Program-made: the position numbers and the translations under genes | Source: Gracilaria vermiculophylla | Lineage: Eukaryota; Rhodophyta; Florideophyceae; Gracilariales; Gracilariaceae | DNA length: 64,000 nt | Direction: 5' to 3' | Assembly: GCA_019155205.2 (NCBI GenBank) | Contig: JAHNZQ020003148.1 | Location: forward strand, 1,071,459 to 1,135,458 | Notes under the pieces: generated by a model | What the model was told of the DNA's origin: nothing | The model's database searches: none | Seen by the model: the letters and a program-made list of their open reading frames with translations, nothing else | In this document: one piece after another, positions 55,841 to 64,000 of the stretch | Layout: every line of letters starts with the position of its first letter | Numbering within the stretch: position 1 is the stretch's first letter

Positions 55841-58800
55841 TTGCTATGTGAAATGCACAGGTGCTCATGTACCTATACGCATCTTCTGATTCGCTTATCA
55901 CGACATACATTGAGGGTCGTTATATAATTTGGGAATCCGGAAACTGGAAATTCCAAACAAAATTTAGTGCACTTACGTAGTGCAATAGCTTTCATTGAAC
56001 TGTTGTGACATATGCTATATGTTCACTCAGATAATTTTCCGCCAATGTGAATTGACAATGCAACTTAGCAATGCCTATGTAAACGCGCAATGTTTTTAGT
56101 GCAAGGCCGTATAAAGCTATAGTCACTTAAGCCTGCAATATCTTAGCAGATACTGCAACCATAAGAGCACATGTAGCCAACGCAAGGACTCTGCAGCAAG
56201 GGTTGCCGAGTCCATCGAAATGCAAGAACACGAACACATCAACTGGTACGGCAACCTAAACAATAGCACTAATGCAACACCCTTGCAATAAGGGTTGCAG
56301 ATGACAATAATGAAATGCTAGCGAACAGACGCAAACAGGAAACAGACCCCTATAAAAGGGATAGACAGATAGAAATCAGTAGAGAGAAGAAAGGACAGAA
56401 AACAGCAAAAGGACCTTGATCTATTGCGAGCCGTTTGTGCTCATCTTCTTGCCTGTAGAGTTAGGCAAAGCCAACAGCATTTCCAGTATCTATGCAGATA
56501 TCCTCTATGGACAATTTCACAACTGTACACTCTTAGGCTCAGACTTTAGGTAATTAAAAAACTGCCTGTACATGACAAACTTTATTCCCAGTTCGACGGC
56601 AAGCCCATTCAACAACATTTGCGGGTTTACACAAACGCTCAGATGGTTATTTTAGTCGTAATTTTGGAAAATCAAGCAGATACAGAACGCAATACGTACA
56701 AAACGTTACCGAAAATTTGTAAAACCCTTATACCCTGAGTGCATACACCACGAGTTTTAGAACGTGCGAGTCCTTAAACTCGAGTTTTCTACACTGGTCA
56801 CCGTGTCTCCTGGGAGTAATAAATTCTGCAACTTCATTGACGCCGAGAAGCCACTTATCACATACAAAAAGAAACAACGACAAACTCAAACACCAGATAT
56901 GAATTATGTCACAGAAAGTCGCAAGAAATGACATGCCGAATCCAACACTGTAATTGCAAGGAAACAAAAATACTTGCGATTTACGTTACTATAAAACATG
57001 TTGTTACTAAAAGCAGTTCATTCAAAACATGTTTATATCTCCAAAACATGATATTTCGAGGAGAACTTCTGGTAAGTACTCATATTGTTTGTTGAGCAGA
57101 TAACATCCCTGCTGCTTTCCGACACGCGTAGACCGTCGAGAAAAATTCTTTCGGATTGTATTAGGCGTCTGATTACGCTGCGTTACGCATGATACCAGAA
57201 AAAAATCAAAGCATATGGCAGGGACGACCCCTACGGTAAAAAGAAATCCTTCTTAAACTTTTGGTTCTCAAAATTGACGAAAACGCAAGAACGGTCTAAT
57301 TGAAGAGAGAAGTAGCGACTGTCGGAGAAAGAAATATGAAATAAGCGGGGGTAGTGATTTTGGGGACAAGCTCTACATAGAGCAGTAAAAAATAATAATA
57401 TCGAAAGTGATATTTTTTCTCAGGTCCTACAAAATCCTTTTCATGAAAAACGGCAAAACGTTCAAAATCTATGACTGAAAATGACGAGCTTACGCAAATA
57501 GTGATGGAAAAATTCAAGAAAAAGCCAAAGACGGAAGGAAAAAAATAGCGTTCGAAAGACCGTTGTCTTGACCTTAAAGAAAGAAAGATCGGTGTCCCGG
57601 ATAGCAAAACAGAACAGTCCATGGAAGTTTAGAATAAAGAATTCGAACTCGCAAGATAAGAACGCATGAAAGCGATAAAGGAATGTGAAAGAATTCTGCG
57701 TCAAATTAAAAAGTTCATGAAAATTGTGAAAGGCATTCGATCAGGTGAAACGGAACTGATCATATTGAATGCAACCCATTTCTTGTCTCACAAAGAAGTC
57801 CATTCTAAAGAAAAAACCCACATGAACTGGACCTTTTCTGGTACCCTTCGTTGTCGATGATCATGAGAACCAGAACTTTACGACCGCTTTGTTCAGCATC
57901 AAGAACCACACCTATCCCGTTAGTGCTACATCTTGGTAGGTGTTCTTTTACGTCTATACCATGCGGAAGCCCCCGTCTGAAACAATAATGTAGCGTGCTT
58001 GGGTTTTCTACGGCTGGCAGTTCGATGGGTCCCTGCTACTACAAGCAGAGGCCGTCGGAACCCGCAACTTAAAGGGGTGAAGCCCAGTGTCGGCGTGACG
58101 TCAGCACTGAATGTAATGCAGATTCAGCATCAACCCTCTCCCGAAAAGAGCAGGAGAGTGCAGTTTCAAAGAATGCTGCAATACAAGCTACAAATGCAGG
58201 CTTGGTAATGTAAAATGATGACCGTGCATCCCTACGTCACCGTGCTAGCCTCACGGTCCTTGCGTTCCCAGCCTCTCTGTTCAGTATCAAATATGACTGC
58301 ACCACACGCTGCAAGCTTCTGTTCACCACGTAAGTTGCACCGTCTCCGGCGTTTTTGGCATATCAAACTTATCGTGCGCGAATCACAGATCTGCGCTGTC
58401 ATCTTTTAAAATCCATACACATTGATGTTGTTCTTCGTAGTCTGCATCATGCACCACGCACCAAATATGCTACGCCATCCCTTCCGCGTCGTTAACAATC
58501 ACGGTGCGTGTCAGCGTATTGTCCTACAACCCTTTTCTAGCCCATTAAATATGATACTCATAAGTGAAGTTTACCACCCCGATCGCTTTCCCTCCAGAAT
58601 CTTGTAATTCAACTGTGTGTTCTGGCGGTAATATAGCGTCTTTACGCGTCGATGTGCATAAGAAAGTGTTTGCGCGAGTCCACGTTACAGTTCCATATTT
58701 GATCTATGATCCACTACTCCTCAGATGTCAAGAGCGTGAGCATCCTGCGGTACGCAATATAGTGCATGGAGAACAATGCGTCCGATCGCACATCGAAATG

Positions 58801-59640
58801 GACGTTAGTCGCGTTCGCCACTTTGCTGCTTTCCGCGACGAGCAGTACACGTTGTGGGCTCACGTATCACAGCGGAAAGGGCGGCTACAGATCGTTTTCC
58901 AGATTCTGCGGCGACCAAGCATACTCTACATTGCCGTGCTCCAAATTGAGGGCATTGACGTGCAACACGTTCTAGATGCATTGGATGTGACAGAGGCAGT
59001 TATTTTTTAAACTTCTTCTCCTTCCTTATTCCTATACCATCTGCGACAGCTACCCATTGTGGTACATTTATTTAAAAAAACTGCCCATGCGGGGGCTTAT
59101 TTGGCTTGATCAAGGGAGGTAGTGCACGAGAAATTCGATCACGATGTCTGGCAGTCGGAACCTCTGCTCTCACACCACCGCCGCATTTCGGGGAGAGATG
59201 AGATACAAAGGCGAGCGTCAAATACTGTCATGAGAGCCTTGGAATTACCGTATGGCTTGGTAGAGTACCAGAGGTTTACCCGAATTGCTGTCCAGAGCGT
59301 TCTTCCAATCATCTCGGGTGATAAGCAGCTCCGAAATTTAGTCCAGTAGAGAAGAAGGCATATACTCAGGTAGAGAAGTTTCTAATATTGTATTACATTT
59401 CACCCACTACTAAAGCTGCAGAGGGATTCAAAAAAGGTTTCCGTAAAGGTAGCGGTTCGTCAGATTTGAAGGACGAGTACCGATAGAAACGAGAACAAAA
59501 AAGACTGAAAACAAATTGGAAGCAGAAGAAAGCTGCCGGGTTGGCCTCTGAGGCATTAAATTTCAAATCTGAAACGGACCTCTGGAAAGACGACAAGAAA
59601 GATCACGAACGGGGAAGGCAGAAAAAATCTTGCCGTAGCG
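55841..59640. other. Unassigned stretch, possible LTR near 56.0-56.5 kb
   Basis: About 3.8 kb with no recognised protein. A TATA-like box CCCCTATAAAAGGGATAG sits at 56348-56365, with GCAAGGGTTGC-type repeats before it, a layout like an LTR promoter, but no second copy is in the window. The longest frame (58564-59010, 148 codons) has no known motif. Confidence 0.4.
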
Positions 59641-59649
59641 TAAACGTCG

Positions 59650-60600
59650 CTACAGGGTAGAACCCAATGAACGCACACCATCAGACTCCGATTCTGATGA
59701 TAAGAACCCGGAGATATTGCTGCTTTTGAGGAAACTATTAAGGAAGGCTGTCGATTACCGCATCTACAGGTTAACCAATCGCGACGCTTCGTACACTGTA
59801 GGTGTCGCACAGAAGAAAAATAAACAGCATCCCCGCTTTAGTTAAAAAAACACAAAATAAGACCTTCAATGGTGATGATTCTATATCAATAATTGCTTTT
59901 CTCCAATGGTTAAAGACGGAATATGACCAATATAGCTTGTAACATGTCGTCTCCATACTTTTGTTTCAACTTTTTAATCCAGACATCGACAGGTTCAATG
60001 GTTCACGGTAGAATGCCGGATAACACCATGGTGGTTGGGGAGGATGCTACAGAGATGCTTTGCACCTATAACAAAGTGGATAGCTATCTTTTGGAAACTT
60101 TCGTTACCGATGACGCCATTTATGAAGACTTCCCGAAAGTATTGAATTGCCGCTGACGGACAGTATACACCGAAAAAAACTTTGCTAAGACACCGATGAA
60201 TCCGGTTTTCTGATGCGGGAATATCTTTTCTACCTCTCTGTTGAAGTCTTTGTACGCCAAAGATTCGGGTTAGGCGATCAAAGCACAGGCTCGTAACAAT
60301 ATTTCGAGTTGTCGTCGAATAGAATACACTGCACTCACTCGATATACCCAAGCGTTTGGTGTCACTCACCAAGCGGTTTGACGCACTCAGATACCAACAA
60401 TCGTCACTTCAAGGAAGAAATCGAAAGCCAACAGGGTTCTGGCAAAGGATCACCTCTATCCCACAGAAGGAGGCGTGTCAGCTAGTTTCATGTCTACATC
60501 CAAATGGTTTCAGTACATAGAAACAGATGGCCCCCAGGCTATTGTTCCAGCATCAAACTGTTCGTCTAGTGTGCCCTCTATTCCAGGGCTGGCCACGCAA
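59650..60600 (+). pseudogene. Ty3/gypsy Gag relic (family D)
   Basis: The segments SDSDSDDKNPEILLLLRKLL, KAVDYRIYRLTNRDASY and KTFNGDDSISIIAFLQWLKT follow the order and spacing of the family A Gag (LLNDLFAKVVDYDTYRL, FSGEDPISVLNFLTRF). The region is full of stops. It starts the relic whose pol follows at 62.1 kb. Confidence 0.65.
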
Positions 60601-62039
60601 CCATGAGGACTAGATGGCTCTGTCCTGGCAATTTTTGCCGTTCCTTATGGGACGAATACGTCAGGAAGCCCACAGGATTAGTACCGCACGGCAACATCAC
60701 AAACCATACAGAAGTTGCAAGTTCCACGGAATACCTTTTGGGTTATCAACGTTTAGAGATCTGTAGACGGGTATTGTGCTGTGTTCAAAGTGTTTATATC
60801 CGCACTATTTGGCTACTACGTGTTACAGTGGGTCCGCGCAACCACAAACAACTTTAAAGCAGGTTGAACAACAAAAGCACCAGAAGATTAGTCGAATACC
60901 GACAGAATGGAGGATGAAACCGGCTTAGATAGAAGCCAATAAACGGTATACGCCAGAGGATCAGCAGCGGAATGTCCAGCTGGTCACAATCCGGATCATG
61001 GGAACCCAAACCCCACGGGATGACGCACGTGAGGAAAATGAATAATTATCGGGCTTAAAGCCGCCCCCGATTGAATACCTAATGGCGGCAGCAAAGAAGC
61101 CCAGTAACGTTGGACGCGTAAAAATCAAATATTTGTCAAAGAAAAACGAAACACTGACCACATGGACCCAATTTATTTCACGACATATGAGAACTACAAA
61201 GATTTCACTGCTCTGTACGTCTCATTTGCACACAGAATGACATGTATTGCCGTCCTGTACACAGTTATAGAACCTAATCTGATTACCAAGAAGCTGTTTT
61301 TAACAAGAATTCTTCAACAGTTTCAACAAGAGCACCCGTAAACACTTTGGGAGATGCTGATCGACGGCCTTTTTCGACCACGGGCTACATTTTTCTTCAG
61401 AAAACCGTGGTGATTCTGACTCTCAATATGCGGTTCTCCGTTTTCTACAAATTGATATCAGACTGTATCTCGGATTCGTATTTACATGACTTTTACGTCA
61501 GGACGATTTGGCCCCATACCGGTACAGAGGCACCTGTATCGCTATAATGGGCCAAGATGTTCGGTTCAAAAAACCAAAAGGTGCTGAAAAGCCGAAACCT
61601 GCAAGGATTAGGTTTTAAAAATTGGACCTCGCCGACGATATGGTGCTCCAACCATCTCACCAAATTGTTGGGAAAGATGCATGTGACGTATCCAAACTCT
61701 TCTTCTTTTAAAATGACTCTGGCCTCTTGGAATGTCTCCTCACCTTCACGGCCGATAAGGTCGATGATAGCACCCGAAATGTATATTTCAAGGTGTTTTT
61801 CACAAGCTTCAGTTGCCACGTGGTAAAACTTCTCAAACGGAAATTTTCTGCTGGAGGCTTCCTGCCAGGCGTAGTATTTGCGGTTTCACCAGAAACGGCC
61901 GACGAGGACGAAACCCCTAAAGAAGCGGGGTCAGACATCAATTCCGCTTTCCATAGCGACCCGCCCGCTGACTTGAAATACAATTGTGAACATTTGACTT
62001 GAAAGAGACGTCCTGAGGAGCATAATCGTCAACCTATTG
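60601..62039. other. Gag-to-RT linker of family D, not resolved
   Basis: This should contain the end of Gag and the protease of the family D relic. Only short open frames remain (for example 61727-62002 plus, 91 codons), and I cannot point to an active-site motif with confidence. Confidence 0.4.
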
Positions 62040-64000
62040 AACCTATACAGCTCCATGTGGTCTGGCTAGTTTGAATCTATCACGGCTACGACCTACTGGA
62101 CTGAAGATGGCACGAAAGTAAATGCTGATCATCAGGTTCCTTTCCGCCTGGGACCGAAATCCGGAGAGAAAAAACTCCAAAAGGTTGGAAGCATGCTCAA
62201 GAAAGGCGTGATGGAACCCACGAAGTTGGAATGAGCTATCTAGCCCCTTGTGTATGGCACAGAAGAAGAGGCACATTCGATCGGCGCTATTCGTTAACAG
62301 TCGAAAGATGAATGCCCTTGTGGTGAGAGATTCATACCCGATATTCGAATGGATGTGTGCATTGCCAAACCAGGAGAAACATAAGTATGCACCACCCTAG
62401 ATTCCAACTATGGCTACTGGCAAGTGGAAATAACAATGTATGAGAGGGATGAATTGAGGCTCACGAACCAGTCGGGTCTCAACAAATTTAAACGGATACT
62501 ATTTGGTTTGTGCAAAGCACCCCCCACTTTACTGAGGGATCTGGAAGTTATTCTCTCAAAGGTGACATGTAAAACAACGTTGCCATACATCAATGATGTC
62601 GAATTTTACTTCTGTACAATCAGGGGTCACTTCAACTTTGTGAAAATGGTACTGAGATTCCTCCAACAGGTGGGAAAGACTCTCACGCTTAAGAAGTATA
62701 TGTAATTATAACAGAGGGTGGAGTATTTGTGATGCATTGTAGATTTTGGCTATCTAAAATGCGCTAAAAGACTCATTAAAGCTATATAAGGAGTGAAGAT
62801 ACCAAAAACACAGACAGGTATTCGTTATTATATTAGATTATGTACCGTATGCCGTCGATGTGTTAAGAGATTTGGCAAGATTGCCGCTGTAATGTACAGA
62901 ATACTACAAAAACACCAACCAGTGCGCGTTTTTTACCTAAACGAAGATGAAGGACAGGCGTTTCTGACCCTAAAGGCGGCGCTGCTCACCCCATTTGTCC
63001 TAGCCACTCCCAGATCGCGACGCTTGTACTCGTCGGAAACGGATTCATCAGCCGTTAAGATAGGATGGCGCCTCATGCAGGAGACGAAAAAGGAAAGTAA
63101 AACACCAATCGAATATTGGAGCAGAGTTCTGACCAAAGCGGGAGAGAACTATTTCATAAAGAAAAAGGAATGCCTCACGGTAGTATGAAGCATTCTGGTG
63201 CTCAGCACCTACTTTTATGAAGTTCGCTTCACTCTTCGACTGTAATGGTCGATTCACAGTCATGTGAATGCATACGAGCGACTGGCCAGATGAAGATTTC
63301 GCTTATCGAATTTTGCCTATGAAGTCCAATATCAACCTGGAATAAAGCAAAAATGGCGGAAAGCTGTCTGGCCTGCAAAGCAATGGGTTGATATGGGAAC
63401 CCATACGGTACGAAATATCGTATTCATATAGCGCCCAGCTAGAAATAATGAGAGCCAGACGGATGCTAAACTCAAGGGGGCCTCTTAGAATGAAAAAGAA
63501 GACTGTGAAAATATAACGATGCCCATATTTTTGGTTGCAGAAAACTTACCAGAGCCAAAAAGCAATGTGGAACTCTTACTGTAACAGACGAACGACAAAT
63601 ATTGCAAGGGGCTGCTCCAATTGGTAGGAGAAAAGGGGACTCATGTTGAATACGACCACGAAGGCGGTTTTGTGCTTAGATCAACTCTGGATGGCTTGCT
63701 TCAGAGAATGGTCCCAGAGTCATTATACTATCGGGTATCGCATATAGCACATGTTCTTGTGCTCTAGAAAAATCCACTTATTTCAGAGATATACACAGAT
63801 TTAATGAAATAGTTCTACTGGCCCCTATTGGCATATTTTTTTTGTACTGCTTTTTGGCTAACTGCTCGTCTTATGTGAAGACCAGAGGCGAAGAGCGTAA
63901 GCACAGAAAATACCTAATGATGTTTATTGCTGCCGGCTCTCTAACGTGCATCTCTATTGACCTCTTCGGACCACTATCCGAAACTCTGAAGGGCTGTGCG
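62040..64000 (+). pseudogene. Ty3/gypsy pol relic (family D), RT to integrase
   Basis: RT begins near 62095 (GPKSGEKKLQKVGSMLKKGV, DSYPIFEWMC, LDSNYGYWQVEITMYERDEL). It continues through KFKRILFGLCKAPP to the active site region LPYINDVEFYF, where the YLDD box is degraded to YINDV. RNase H follows at 62800-63330 (ATPRSRRLYSSETDSSAVKI, KKKECLTVV, FAYEVQYQPGIKQK), and the integrase zinc region near 63700-63870 (VPESLYYRVSHIAHVLVL, FYWPLLA). The last bases read ISIDLFGPLSETLKGCA, the start of the integrase core, cut by the window end. Stops and frameshifts occur throughout. Confidence 0.85.

Noticed and set aside
58564..59010. 148-codon plus-strand frame
   Set aside because: Could be a remnant but shows no recognisable motif; left as unassigned.
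61493..61819. Minus-strand DTGAS motif resembling an aspartic protease
   Set aside because: It is on the strand opposite to the surrounding Ty3 relic and no other protease features flank it.

Overview
This is a nuclear window from a eukaryote: spliceable lipid-kinase gene, chromoviruses, LINE, Tc1, Harbinger, piggyBac and Copia relics, and a 100-N assembly gap. The host genes look like those of a plastid-bearing organism. There is a plant-type cystathionine gamma-synthase with an N-terminal presequence, an atypical presequence-bearing thioredoxin, and a six-helix protein resembling plant DUF1475. Host genes are compact and almost intronless and sit in one island between transposon-filled flanks. 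A red alga is my best guess. Another plastid-bearing protist is possible, and several transposon families also recall those of oomycetes.

Layout. 0-3.1 kb: a retroelement 5' LTR and gag (family A, minus strand) next to a Harbinger transposase remnant. 3.1-5.7 kb: nothing recognised. 5.7-12.06 kb: a decayed chromovirus (family B, minus) with gag, protease, RT, RNase H, integrase and chromodomain. 12.06-17.5 kb: the 3' part of a family A chromovirus (plus), with RNase H, integrase, chromodomain, a long antisense ORF, a polypurine tract and the 3' LTR. 17.5-19.2 kb: unassigned. 19.23-30.95 kb: a four-level nest, in which a Tc1 element holds a LINE, which holds a Ty3 element (family C), whose 5' LTR holds a solo family A LTR. 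Three of these insertion events have exact target-site duplications.

31.8-43.3 kb is the host island. It begins with an extremely GC-rich block: two tail-to-tail thioredoxin-like genes, cystathionine gamma-synthase, and a divergent tRNA m1A58 methyltransferase (TRM61-like). A glutamine-rich putative regulator follows, then a DUF1475-like membrane protein, then a two-exon DEP-domain PI3-kinase-like gene in sequence of ordinary composition.

43.6-64 kb returns to decayed transposons: a Harbinger relic (44.2-45.0), a Tc1 element inside a family A LTR cut by the assembly gap (47.0-48.5), further LTR pieces and a solo LTR (48.5-49.3), a second Harbinger relic (49.5-50.3), a Copia relic split by a piggyBac relic (51.4-55.8), and a heavily mutated Ty3 gag-pol (59.6-64.0).

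The most unusual items are the antisense ORF lying between two identical polypurine tracts in family A, a canonical GGGAAAC -1 frameshift site at the family B gag/protease junction, the exact nested-insertion history at 19-31 kb, and an arginine-directed Ser-Met-Asp repeat in the glutamine-rich host protein. No CRISPR array, tRNA or rRNA gene was seen.
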